DNA of 64,000 nt from an uncultured Prevotellaceae bacterium (GCA_946540735.1 CAMNIN010000008.1:30063-94062); one strand, 5' to 3'; positions 1 through 9,052 are shown, numbered from the stretch's first letter. Notes: generated by a model from the sequence alone, not told the origin. A program made the numbers and translations.

Positions 1-282
1 CTTCTTGTTGCGTGTGCGGTCGTCAGAGGCCACGGTGTTGTTGCTCACGGCACCGAGTCCCTCCTCTTTCGACAGGCGCTCATATTTCTTTCTCACGCGC
101 CGTATCTGGTTGATATCCACGCCGCGCTGCATCAGTTGCACCACGATCTGCTGTTGCGATGTGCCGCTCTCATGCTCTTTGAGAATAAACCTGAACACCT
201 GTTCGTCGGTCATCGACGACTGTGCCGCGGCGCCGATCGGCATCAGCACCGCCACCAACAGCAAAAGCAAGTATTTCCTCAT
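1..282 (-). CDS. Polysaccharide export protein, N-terminal part (SLBB/Wza-type), truncated by window edge
   Basis: Reverse-strand reading from ATG at 282: MRKYLLLLLLVAVLMPIGAAAQSSMTDEQVFRFILKEHESGTSQQQIVVQLMQRGVDINQIRRVRKKYERL; signal peptide, then the N-terminal motif typical of long Bacteroidales capsule export proteins. Adjacent to a sugar transferase. Confidence 0.6.
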   Translation of the reverse strand, partial: MRKYLLLLLVAVLMPIGAAAQSSMTDEQVFRFILKEHESGTSQQQIVVQLMQRGVDINQIRRVRKKYERLSKEEGLGAVSNNTVASDDRTRNKK

Positions 283-332
283 ACCTTAATTATATATAAT
301 AAATTAACGGCCAAAGGCCCCCAGCCTTCGGC

Positions 333-980
333 CTAAAACTTCTTCCCGCTCAGCATTCCATACACCGTACTCAGTATGATCTTCGTGTCGAGCCCCAGCG
401 ACCGGTTGTTCAGATACCGCAGGTCCATGTCGAGGCGCTTCAGCATCTTCTCCATCGTGTCGGTGTAGCCGTTGTAGAGCGTCGCTTCGGAGGTCAGCCC
501 CGGCCGCATCTCGTAGATCAGCATGTAGTCGTGGTTGTGCTGCATGATCTTGTCGATATAGTATTTCCGCTCGGGTCGCGGTCCCACGAGCGACATGTCG
601 CCGATGAGCACGTTCCAGAGCTGAGGCAGCTCGTCCAGATGATGCTCGCGGAGGAAGCGCTCGAAGCGGGTGGATTTCACGCTGTCGCTCTTGGCGATCA
701 GCTGCGGTCCCTCGTCTTCCACCACTGTGCTCAGTGTGCGGAACTTATAGATGGTGAAGGGCTTGCCGCCATAGCCGATGCGCTTTTGTGAGAAGATCAC
801 CGGACCGTTTTTCTGGAATTTCATGACGATGGCGATGGCGAGGAAGACAGGTGAGAGCACTACAATGCCGAAAAGGGCACAGACAAAGTCTGTCACCCGC
901 TTCACGCAACGCTGCCAAGGCCGCATCGCATCGTGACTATAGGTCAGGCACACCGCCTGCTCATCGTATATTCTGGCCAA
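333..980 (-). CDS. Sugar transferase (undecaprenyl-phosphate glycosyl-1-phosphate transferase type)
   Basis: KRVTDFVCALFGIVVLSPVFLAIAIVMKFQKNGPVIFSQKRIGYGGKPFTIYKFRTL...DELPQLWNVLIGDMSLVGPRPE is the bacterial sugar transferase signature. Confidence 0.93.
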   Translation of the reverse strand: MARIYDEQAVCLTYSHDAMRPWQRCVKRVTDFVCALFGIVVLSPVFLAIAIVMKFQKNGPVIFSQKRIGYGGKPFTIYKFRTLSTVVEDEGPQLIAKSDSVKSTRFERFLREHHLDELPQLWNVLIGDMSLVGPRPERKYYIDKIMQHNHDYMLIYEMRPGLTSEATLYNGYTDTMEKMLKRLDMDLRYLNNRSLGLDTKIILSTVYGMLSGKKF

Positions 981-1152
981 AACAAGGTTTTTTCTTCGGA
1001 GGATTCATAGGTCTTCCAACTATAATAACCGCATTTTCACCAAAATATTGCAAAGAAACGCAAAACTTCTTCATTTTCTCCTCATTTTGCGGAGCCGTCA
1101 GGTGCCCCGGCCGTTCGCCGTGCTTCCCATCAGTACCCGAAAAAGTGGTATC

Positions 1153-1192
1153 TCGGGCGAAATCTACCTGTTTTTACATCGATTTCGCCCGA
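1153..1192. repeat. Hairpin repeat copy 1 (12-bp arms TCGGGCGAAATC/GATTTCGCCCGA)
   Basis: Direct reading: tcgggcgaaatc-tacctgtttttacatc-gatttcgcccga. Confidence 0.85.
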
Positions 1193-1204
1193 AAGGGAGG
1201 TCTC

Positions 1205-1244
1205 TCGGGCGAAATCCCCCCGTTTTTGCATCGATTTCGCCCGA
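1205..1244. repeat. Hairpin repeat copy 2 (same arms, 16-nt loop)
   Basis: Direct reading: tcgggcgaaatc-cccccgtttttgcatc-gatttcgcccga, 52 bp downstream of copy 1. Confidence 0.85.
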
Positions 1245-1272
1245 ATGATTTGTTTTTTTGCTTTCTTTTTTG

Positions 1273-1280
1273 TAGTTTTG
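1273..1280 (+). promoter_or_regulatory. Bacteroidetes-type -7 element TAgtTTTG
   Basis: Matches TAnnTTTG; 43 bp upstream of the 1323 ORF. Confidence 0.45.
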
Positions 1281-1322
1281 TGCCAACAACAGTAATGGCT
1301 AACCGTTAATCACTGATGAATC

Positions 1323-2747
1323 ATGGAAAAATTGATAGGTAGAAAAACAGAGATCAAGAAGTTGAACGAGATCGTACAAAATTCTCGTGCTGAGTTCTTG
1401 GCTTTATATGGACGGCGACGTGTTGGCAAGACCTTTCTTGTCAATACGGTTTTTGGCGACCAGTTCACGTTCAAGATGACAGGTGTTATCGAAGGCTCAC
1501 TTCAAGACCAGTTCACTGCATTCATGGATGCCATGGATGAATATGGTCTTCAAGCCCCCAGTCGTCCTGCTGATTGGATGTCGGCATTCATCATGCTTAA
1601 GAATGCTCTCCGCAAATCCACGGTGACGAACCGACGCTGTGTCATATTCATTGACGAACTGCCTGCTATGGATGCCGAAAACTCCCATGTGGCCAGTGCC
1701 GTGGGGTATTTTTGGAATCATTGGGCGAGTTTGCAGGAGAATATGCTGCTGATCATTTGCGGAAGTGCTACCAGTTGGATGATATCCAACGTTATTGACA
1801 GTAAAGGCGGACTTCACGACCGGCTGACTTATGAAATGCCTATCCATCCATTTACACTTGGCGAGACAGAACAGTATTTCAGCGAGCACCATTTCCTATG
1901 GAACCGGCAAATGATCCTTCAGGCGTACATGGTTTTCGGCGGCATTCCCTATTATCTCAGTCTGTTGGACAAAGATGGCAGCCTTGTGCAGAATGTCGAC
2001 CGCCTGTTCTTCTCCCGTGACATGAGTATGCGCCGGGAATTCCGAAGGCTGTTCTCTACACTGTACAAGAATCCCAACTCTTACATCGATATCATTCAGG
2101 CCTTGGGCAAAAGCCGGGGGGGTATGACACGTGAGCAGCTCTCTTCTGTCTTGAAATGCGCCAACAATGGGCATTTGGGCAACAAACTTGAAGACTTGGT
2201 ATGCTGCGACTTGGTCAGAAAGAATGTCGTGCGTGAGAAGAACATTAAGAAGAAGGATGCGATCTACCAGCTTTGTGACTTTTTCTGCCTTTTCTATCTT
2301 GCTTTCGTAGATAGGGCAGAAAGAGAATTGGCGTATTGGTCGCATCACATCAACACGCCTGAAGTAAATGCATGGATGGGGTTGGCTTATGAGCGCATTT
2401 GCATGGCTCATATCTCTCAAATCAAGCAGGCCCTTCGTATCGATGGCATTTCTACGATCTGCTATTCTTGGAGGAGCAAAACCTCTGTGCCAGCAGCCCA
2501 GATCGATATCATCATCGAACGTGCTGACCAGATTGTCAATATCTGTGAGGTGAAGTATTGCCAAGGACTTTATACGCTCAGCAAAGATGAATATGACAGG
2601 ATAATCCACCGTTGCAGGGCATTTGTCGATGAAACCCGGCTCAACCACACGCCCTGGATCACCGTCATCACCACAGAGGGAATGACGAAAGGCCAATACA
2701 CCGATATGATACAGAGTCAAGTCACCCTCGACGACCTCTTCCGATGA
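1323..2747 (+). CDS. AAA ATPase with C-terminal PD-(D/E)XK-like domain (archaeal ATPase/DUF234 type)
   Basis: N-terminal LIGRKTEIKKLNEI..ALYGRRRVGKTFLV Walker A; C-terminal AAQIDIIIERADQIVNICEVKY resembles a PD-(D/E)XK core. Confidence 0.85.
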   Translation: MEKLIGRKTEIKKLNEIVQNSRAEFLALYGRRRVGKTFLVNTVFGDQFTFKMTGVIEGSLQDQFTAFMDAMDEYGLQAPSRPADWMSAFIMLKNALRKSTVTNRRCVIFIDELPAMDAENSHVASAVGYFWNHWASLQENMLLIICGSATSWMISNVIDSKGGLHDRLTYEMPIHPFTLGETEQYFSEHHFLWNRQMILQAYMVFGGIPYYLSLLDKDGSLVQNVDRLFFSRDMSMRREFRRLFSTLYKNPNSYIDIIQALGKSRGGMTREQLSSVLKCANNGHLGNKLEDLVCCDLVRKNVVREKNIKKKDAIYQLCDFFCLFYLAFVDRAERELAYWSHHINTPEVNAWMGLAYERICMAHISQIKQALRIDGISTICYSWRSKTSVPAAQIDIIIERADQIVNICEVKYCQGLYTLSKDEYDRIIHRCRAFVDETRLNHTPWITVITTEGMTKGQYTDMIQSQVTLDDLFR

Positions 2748-2816
2748 ACAGACCTCCAAATTTAGATGAAGTGACATTGATTCCACTTCAAAACGTCGGA
2801 TGAATTGCATAAAAAA

Positions 2817-2842
2817 GTAGAGACGTCGCATCGAGGCGTCTC
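2817..2842. repeat. Dispersed palindromic repeat copy (GTAGAGACGTCGCATCGAGGCGTCTC)
   Basis: Sequence match to the family described in findings. Confidence 0.75.
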
Positions 2843-2967
2843 CAGTAGATATTCAAGATTTTTGTCTGAAAAAGAAAAATACTTATCCCAAACGTGACAC
2901 TGAAACGTTTACGTAACAAATTCTTTATTTTTTGATAAAAAAACTTGCAGGTTAGTGAAAAAAAAAC

Positions 2968-2975
2968 TATCTTTG
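2968..2975 (+). promoter_or_regulatory. -7 element TAtcTTTG with long leader to the 3498 gene
   Basis: TAnnTTTG match; leader about 520 nt. Confidence 0.5.
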
Positions 2976-3334
2976 TCGCAAAATTGTATAGTGATTATTG
3001 TAACTATGCGCAAACAATTGTGGTCCCGAGCCAACGTGAAGGCTCTATAAACCGCTGATAGTAAATCGATTATGTCATTGATTTTTCTTATTTAATAACA
3101 TATAATTACTAAAAGACTTATAAAAAACAGAAGAGAAAAAGGAAAGATTTAAATTCAACAAACCGGAACGCTGACGGCAGTTCAGAACTGTCATGTCGCT
3201 GATTAGCATTGAATCTCACGGCAAGTCCCTGCGTAAATCTTTACCACCCGACTTCGTCAATATCTCTCAAACAGAACTCTGCATGAAGCCATCTCAGATG
3301 GCAAAAGCTGTCCAATCAAGCAGCCCCAAAAACT

Positions 3335-3355
3335 GCATGTTGGCGGCCAACATGC
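3335..3355. promoter_or_regulatory. Perfect 21-bp palindrome GCATGTTGGC-G-GCCAACATGC in leader of BspA-like gene
   Basis: 10-bp perfect arms with a single central base; a counterpart with compensatory change lies at 22620-22636. Confidence 0.7.
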
Positions 3356-3497
3356 AAGAAGCCGCCTTTCAAGACAAATACCTGAATGAGGAGGGTGACA
3401 GTCAAGCGCCAGAGAAGTTCAGTGCGGTTTGTTCAAAAGGCAAAAATACAAAATTATTGGAATAATCTGATAAATAAATAATTATTAATTTAAATCA

Positions 3498-6400
3498 ATG
3501 ATGAAAAAACTATTTACATCAATCCTGATGCTGAGCGTGGCTCTCTGCAGCTGGGGTGTCTCTGTCAAAAGTTTTTCTGGCGGAGTTCTTACCCTTGAAT
3601 CTAATGGTGTCAGCTTCAGCAATTTCGTCGGTTCTCAAGACGATCTTTCGAATTCAACTTGGAAAGGCCAAGTGAATAGGCTCGTACTTATTGGGGATGA
3701 CTTCACTAATGCTGACTTCAATGGCGGCAAGATGGGTGAATTCATCCAAAAATGCGCCGGTACCGACGCCGGTACCTACAAAACCCTCTATCTTGATCTG
3801 ACCAATGCATCTGGACTTGTTTCTCAGGTGACATATACCTCTACAGACAAAAATCCTGTCGCAAATCCTCAGTATGTTTATTCTACTGAGAAGGAGAGAA
3901 AAGATCTCATTAAAAAGGAATCATACTATCTGCCAGATGGGAATCCTGTTCCATCGTATGCTATTGACCAAAATATGCTTAAAACTGACGGCAATGGGAA
4001 TTGGTGGTTAGAGGGTTATCAAGGACAATCCCATGTAGATGTTACTGCAATAACAGAATATGGTTATTACAGTGAATATTGGAATTATCCCGATAATCCA
4101 AACCCAAATTCTTGGGTTGCCGTAAATAACCCTCAAACAGATGATAACGGACAGACATATTATGCTGAAATAGCCAAGGATGGCACTCCTTTCGCCTTCG
4201 GTATCATTGATCAAAATGGCAAAGTTCAGCAGAATTACTGTGGACAATACATTAATGGTATTACCTTCCCCAAAGGCGATAATTTTACCGCTATTCCCGA
4301 CAAACTGTGCTGTACAGCTTTGTGCCCAAAGCTGGAAACTGTCGTTTGGGGCGACCAACTTGAATGGATTGGTGCGGATGCTTTCAGAGGTGGTGTAAAA
4401 GGATATGATGGCGATGATAGTCATTATTCTCCCGCTTCCGAACTGAAGAATATCGGCACCATGAATGCCCAAGGAACCGTTACCTTCCCTACAATCCAAT
4501 TGCCTAATGAAGGAGGGACGTTGACGGATGTAAACCAAGGTGTGGTGAAATTCCCGAGCACCCTTAAAGTCATCGGAATGGACGCTTTCTATGAGTGCAC
4601 CGATTTCAGATATGTAAACCTCGACCTCGACGAACTCGTGAAGGTGGACGCAGCTGCTTTCAATATGAGACTAGACGATCAAAACCATCTTGACTCCGTC
4701 CAAATGCCAAGCAAGACCAATACGTCTCTGAAGTTCTGGGGCAACCAGGTGTTCTCCTCTTCCCACGTCAAGACACTCGACTTCAGATATTGCGAAGGCA
4801 TCAAACATTTTGCTTACGATGGAACTTCATCCATGGGTGAGATGGATCATAATCCAATCACTGGTGGCGTGGGAACCAATACATTCTACTGGCATCCATA
4901 TCTTACCAAACTTGTTCTTCCTCCAAATCTGGAATATCTCGCTGGTGGTACTTCTACTGCCAGTATTGTACATGAATGTAAGAATCTTGAGACTGTTGAG
5001 TTCACAGGAAGAGGTGTATACGGCGATAACTGCAATCTGACAAATGGTCTTATAATTCCGGATTATGCTTTTGCATTTTCCACTAATGAAAGCGACCCGA
5101 ACGGAGCATGTAATATTACGGTAACAAATCAGAACGGAGGATCATCGACGTTAAGAAAATTGAAAAATGTTATTCTTTCTGACAGAATTTCCCAGATAAA
5201 TGAATATGCTTTCAATAAGACTTATATTGAAACTATTCATATTCCGGCTTCTGTAAGTCGCATTAAGCAGCACGCATTTAACGAATGCCGCAATTTGAAG
5301 GTTGTTGTGTTCGACGATGTCCAAACACCTAATACTTGTTCAGCACAAACCGTGGTTGAAGGTGGCTCTGGTAGTGGCGCATTCTACAACTGCGCAGGCA
5401 TTACCGATGTGTATGTCAATAATTTGACAGAGGAATTGATATGTGATAACTATGCTTTCGATTATGGTGTCACATGGGGACACGCCAATCCAGGAGCTCC
5501 TTTCGCAACCCTTCATTTCCCGAAGGATTTCATCGACCACTATGTCAACCTTAAGCACCCTCTCACCGATCAAATTGCTAGCGATCCGGCAAAATTCCAC
5601 CTGTGGTTGCACAAGCATATCCAACTTGCTGGTGTGCCTCATAAGAATGGATGGTATGAGTTTATCAATGCTGGCCCTGTGAGCACTACTATTGAGGAAG
5701 AGCCTGTTTATAATCAGGGTATTGTCCTCCGCACGTTCAGTGACTATTTCTATTCATATCTTGTGCCTGATGGTCTGAGAGCATACGTGGTGAACGGTAT
5801 TGAAAAGAACGGTGACAATTATGAGGTTTCGCTCCAACGCATTCTGGTTATCCCCGCCAAGACGGGTGTGATTCTTTACGGTCATCCTAACAGCAAGAAC
5901 CTGAACGGTGAGCCTATTCTGTCGATGACACCGATAGAGTTTGCTGAAGAAGGTGATAAGCTTGATGATGGATCAACCGCAGGTTACGACCATGGACAGC
6001 CACTTTGCCGTGCTAACTGGGATCCTGACAATGCAAATCAAATCAAGAACTTTCTCGAACCGACATCCACTCCTACGGCAGCTGATGTTGTGAGAATCAC
6101 AGCCAGGATTGCTAAGCTCCAAGCTCAATATGACCAGGAAACAGATGAGACAAAAAAGAATCAGATTAAGGACGACTTGGATGATGAACGTGCTTTGTTG
6201 ACTGAGGTTACAACACTTATTCAGCAGCATGCTAACGACTGGAAGAATGGCGGAAAGTACCTCAAGCCTTTTGAAAATAAGGTAAATGATGATCCCATGG
6301 TGGTTAATACTTCCACAGGTAATGATGATGTTGGTTTCCGTAACTTTACTCTTGGTCGCTATAATGGCACTCTGCACCTGCACAACAAAAATAAATTGGA

Positions 6401-6950
6401 AGATGATGACAAACAAGACTATGCCGCATTCTTCCGTGTAGATCCAGGATTCTTCAGCACAGGTAAGGCCTACTTGCGTCTCTCTGATACTGAGTATCAT
6501 CAGCCAACCGGAGCGGAAATTCTTGTAAAAGAAGACAAGGGTGCTGTGCCTTACTATTATGAATATGATAAGAACTCTAACGAGGGTGCTACAATTAACT
6601 ACAGATCTGATGAATATCGTACTGAGGCTAAAAATCCCAAGCACTGGTGGGATGACCAATGGGGATTTGACTGGGGAATTACCGACAAGTACTTTACCTA
6701 CACTGTAGGTGGAGAGCAACGTACGGTATCACGTATGAACTGGGGCGTTCGTCCTATCACTTTGCCTTCCAACCCACAATTAGGTGCTCTTCAGTATCTT
6801 GGAGAGGTCGGCGGAGATGTAGACGGTATAATGAAAGTTGTGATTCCTGCCACCGCCGTTGACGACTATTATACCCTGCAAGGCGTGAAAGTGAAGAATC
6901 CTGGTAAGGGAGTTTATATCCGCGATGGCAAGAAGGTAATCATCAAATAA
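3498..6950 (+). CDS. BspA-like leucine-rich repeat (LRR_5) surface protein
   Basis: Signal peptide MMKKLFTSILMLSVALCSWG; repeated LRR_5-type segments; C-terminal YYTLQGVKVKNPGKGVYIRDGKKVIIK typical of Prevotella/Bacteroides secreted proteins. Paralogous to 19651-22566. Confidence 0.87.
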   Translation: MMKKLFTSILMLSVALCSWGVSVKSFSGGVLTLESNGVSFSNFVGSQDDLSNSTWKGQVNRLVLIGDDFTNADFNGGKMGEFIQKCAGTDAGTYKTLYLDLTNASGLVSQVTYTSTDKNPVANPQYVYSTEKERKDLIKKESYYLPDGNPVPSYAIDQNMLKTDGNGNWWLEGYQGQSHVDVTAITEYGYYSEYWNYPDNPNPNSWVAVNNPQTDDNGQTYYAEIAKDGTPFAFGIIDQNGKVQQNYCGQYINGITFPKGDNFTAIPDKLCCTALCPKLETVVWGDQLEWIGADAFRGGVKGYDGDDSHYSPASELKNIGTMNAQGTVTFPTIQLPNEGGTLTDVNQGVVKFPSTLKVIGMDAFYECTDFRYVNLDLDELVKVDAAAFNMRLDDQNHLDSVQMPSKTNTSLKFWGNQVFSSSHVKTLDFRYCEGIKHFAYDGTSSMGEMDHNPITGGVGTNTFYWHPYLTKLVLPPNLEYLAGGTSTASIVHECKNLETVEFTGRGVYGDNCNLTNGLIIPDYAFAFSTNESDPNGACNITVTNQNGGSSTLRKLKNVILSDRISQINEYAFNKTYIETIHIPASVSRIKQHAFNECRNLKVVVFDDVQTPNTCSAQTVVEGGSGSGAFYNCAGITDVYVNNLTEELICDNYAFDYGVTWGHANPGAPFATLHFPKDFIDHYVNLKHPLTDQIASDPAKFHLWLHKHIQLAGVPHKNGWYEFINAGPVSTTIEEEPVYNQGIVLRTFSDYFYSYLVPDGLRAYVVNGIEKNGDNYEVSLQRILVIPAKTGVILYGHPNSKNLNGEPILSMTPIEFAEEGDKLDDGSTAGYDHGQPLCRANWDPDNANQIKNFLEPTSTPTAADVVRITARIAKLQAQYDQETDETKKNQIKDDLDDERALLTEVTTLIQQHANDWKNGGKYLKPFENKVNDDPMVVNTSTGNDDVGFRNFTLGRYNGTLHLHNKNKLEDDDKQDYAAFFRVDPGFFSTGKAYLRLSDTEYHQPTGAEILVKEDKGAVPYYYEYDKNSNEGATINYRSDEYRTEAKNPKHWWDDQWGFDWGITDKYFTYTVGGEQRTVSRMNWGVRPITLPSNPQLGALQYLGEVGGDVDGIMKVVIPATAVDDYYTLQGVKVKNPGKGVYIRDGKKVIIK

Positions 6951-6972
6951 TCTCAATGTAAAATACTATAGT

Positions 6973-7152
6973 ATGAAAAGAATTTATCAAGTACCAGAGA
7001 TTGATATCGTTTTTTCTTCATCAAGATATTCCATCATGGATCCTAGTGGAGGAGAGAACAACGATGACAATACGTTGTCGAATGAGAGCAAGTCTTTTGA
7101 AGAAGGCGAACTCTCCACAGATATGTCCAAGTCAGGTCTCTGGGATGATTAA
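6973..7152 (+). CDS. 59-aa small protein MKRIYQVPEIDIVFSSSRYSIMDPSGGENNDDNTLSNESKSFEEGELSTDMSKSGLWDD
   Basis: ORF missing from the supplied track (below length cutoff); same length, ends and synteny as the small ORF at 19451-19630. Confidence 0.8.
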   Translation: MKRIYQVPEIDIVFSSSRYSIMDPSGGENNDDNTLSNESKSFEEGELSTDMSKSGLWDD

Positions 7153-7201
7153 ACTGTCCATCAAGGACTAAGGATATCCGTGATATCCACAAAGAATGAA
7201 G

Positions 7202-7241
7202 AAAGCCTATAGGCAGGAGTCTATAGGCTTTTCTTCTTTTT
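7202..7241 (+). terminator. Intrinsic terminator between small ORF and DUF285 gene
   Basis: AAGCCTATAG-gcaggagt-CTATAGGCTT followed by TTCTTCTTTTT. Confidence 0.75.
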
Positions 7242-7257
7242 AAGAATACTATTTACT

Positions 7258-8934
7258 TTGAAATATAAAGCAATGAGAAAGACTCTTTTCCTCATCTTTT
7301 TTGTTTTCACATCTTTCTGTTTACAAGCAGCCAACATGTATTGTGTTCTTTCCGGCAGCACATTGACGTTTTATTATGATGATGAGATTTCAGCGCGAAC
7401 GGGGACGAAATATGACTTGGTTTACAGTAACGGTTATCCAAAATGGAACGGAAAGGCTTCGTCGGTGAAAAATGTGGTCTTTGACTCTTCATTCGCCAAT
7501 GCACGTCCGACTGATGGTTCTTTTTGGTTTCACAACATGACTAACTTGACTAGCATCAATGGGATGTCTTTCCTTAACACTTCTGAGATGACCACAATGG
7601 CTGGCATGTTTTACTCCTGTACAAGTCTGGCAACTATCGACCTCAGCCATTTTGACACGAGAAATGTGGAAGATATGGCGGCAATGTTCCAAAATTGCTT
7701 GAAAGTCACACAACTTAACGTGGGAGAATTCGAAACAGGAAAAGTTGTTCGAATGAACAGCATGTTCAGAAATTGCGTGAATTTGACCACAGTGGATGTA
7801 GAAGATTGGAATGTGTCGGCAGTGGGAAACATGAACTCCATGTTTCACAGTTGCATCAACCTTATATCGATTGATGTAAGCAAATGGCAAACAAGTGCTT
7901 TGGTCAATATCGGATATATTTTCTACCGTTGTCTTAAATTACAGGAGATAGATGCTTCGGGGTGGGATGTGTCAAAGGTGACAAATAGTCACTATGCATT
8001 CTACTATTGTGAACATGCAAAGACTATAGATGTAAGCAATTGGTCCACTAGTCATTTTGTTGATACTTCCTATATGTTTTACAGTTGCAATAGTCTGACA
8101 TCTCTGGATTTAAGCCAATGGGATATGTCTTCGGTTGTTACAGCGGAGAAGATGTTCCCTTATTGCTCTAATCTTGCATCTTTGGACATCAGTGGTTGGC
8201 AAACAGACAATCTGACTAACTTATCAGAGATGTTTAATGGATGTTCCAATTTGAAAACACTCGATGTGAGCAAATTCAAAACTTCCCGAGTAAGCACAAT
8301 GGCTTCTCTTTTCAATGGTTGTTCAAGCCTTGAGATCCTGGATGTCAGCGATTGGGATGTATCCCATGTCTCTAATATGGGATATATGTTCAATAATTGT
8401 AGTAGTCTGAAGTCTATTGATGTCAGCAAATGGAATACTTGGAATGTTACAAGCATGATGAATCTATTCAGCAATTGCTCTTCCTTGGAAAAACTTGATT
8501 TAAGCCAATGGGACACCAAAAAGGTGGATTATAGTCACAACATGCTGCTAAACTGTACTGGTCTCTCAAAAATAAGCGTTTCCCCCACAATGGAGAAACT
8601 TAATTCCTCTGCCTGCTCTGGCGTAGGCACCGCCGAGAACCCCTGTCTGCTCGTAGCACCCGACGGATTTGACTTCGGAGAGGATGTTGACCCGTATACC
8701 CCGCCGTTCCTCTGGTGCAAGGGTTATTTCACCCTTGGCATCACGGGCAGGATGGGCGACGTGAACGTCGACGGCAAAATCAACGTGACCGACATCATGC
8801 TCACCGTGGGCTATATCCTGGGCCAGGAGAATCCTGCCTTCCACATCCAGTACGCCGACATGAACAGCGATGAGAACATCACCGTCACCGACGTGATGCG
8901 GATCGTGAACATCATCTTATCGATTGAAAATTGA
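7258..8934 (+). CDS. DUF285-type BspA-family LRR surface protein with C-terminal dockerin-like module
   Basis: Signal peptide (likely start M at 7273); ~22-aa repeats of type MFxxCxxLxxIDVSxWxTSxVxxM; tail GDVNVDGKINVTDIMLTVGYIL...DMNSDENITVTDVMRIVNIIL shows two Ca-binding dockerin-like loops. Confidence 0.87.
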   Translation: MKYKAMRKTLFLIFFVFTSFCLQAANMYCVLSGSTLTFYYDDEISARTGTKYDLVYSNGYPKWNGKASSVKNVVFDSSFANARPTDGSFWFHNMTNLTSINGMSFLNTSEMTTMAGMFYSCTSLATIDLSHFDTRNVEDMAAMFQNCLKVTQLNVGEFETGKVVRMNSMFRNCVNLTTVDVEDWNVSAVGNMNSMFHSCINLISIDVSKWQTSALVNIGYIFYRCLKLQEIDASGWDVSKVTNSHYAFYYCEHAKTIDVSNWSTSHFVDTSYMFYSCNSLTSLDLSQWDMSSVVTAEKMFPYCSNLASLDISGWQTDNLTNLSEMFNGCSNLKTLDVSKFKTSRVSTMASLFNGCSSLEILDVSDWDVSHVSNMGYMFNNCSSLKSIDVSKWNTWNVTSMMNLFSNCSSLEKLDLSQWDTKKVDYSHNMLLNCTGLSKISVSPTMEKLNSSACSGVGTAENPCLLVAPDGFDFGEDVDPYTPPFLWCKGYFTLGITGRMGDVNVDGKINVTDIMLTVGYILGQENPAFHIQYADMNSDENITVTDVMRIVNIILSIEN

Positions 8935-8955
8935 AGATTGAAAATTGATTTCGGC

Positions 8956-9017
8956 AGAATAAATCATCATAATAAAAGCAGGGATCTGTCCCTGCTTTTA
9001 TTATGATGATTTATTCT
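8956..9017. terminator. Perfect 29-bp inverted repeat with 4-nt loop (probable bidirectional terminator)
   Basis: AGAATAAATCATCATAATAAAAGCAGGGA-TCTG-TCCCTGCTTTTATTATGATGATTTATTCT between convergent genes. Confidence 0.85.
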
Positions 9018-9052
9018 AAGACAATTCAAAATGAACTGATACATTTCTCATC

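Noticed and set aside
1896-2831. 311-aa minus-strand ORF
   Set aside because: Antisense to the convincing ATPase gene; no recognisable domain.
3193-3465. 90-aa ORF in the BspA leader as a firm gene
   Set aside because: No domain, overlaps the palindrome, and no matching ORF upstream of the paralogue; kept only as part of the leader observation.
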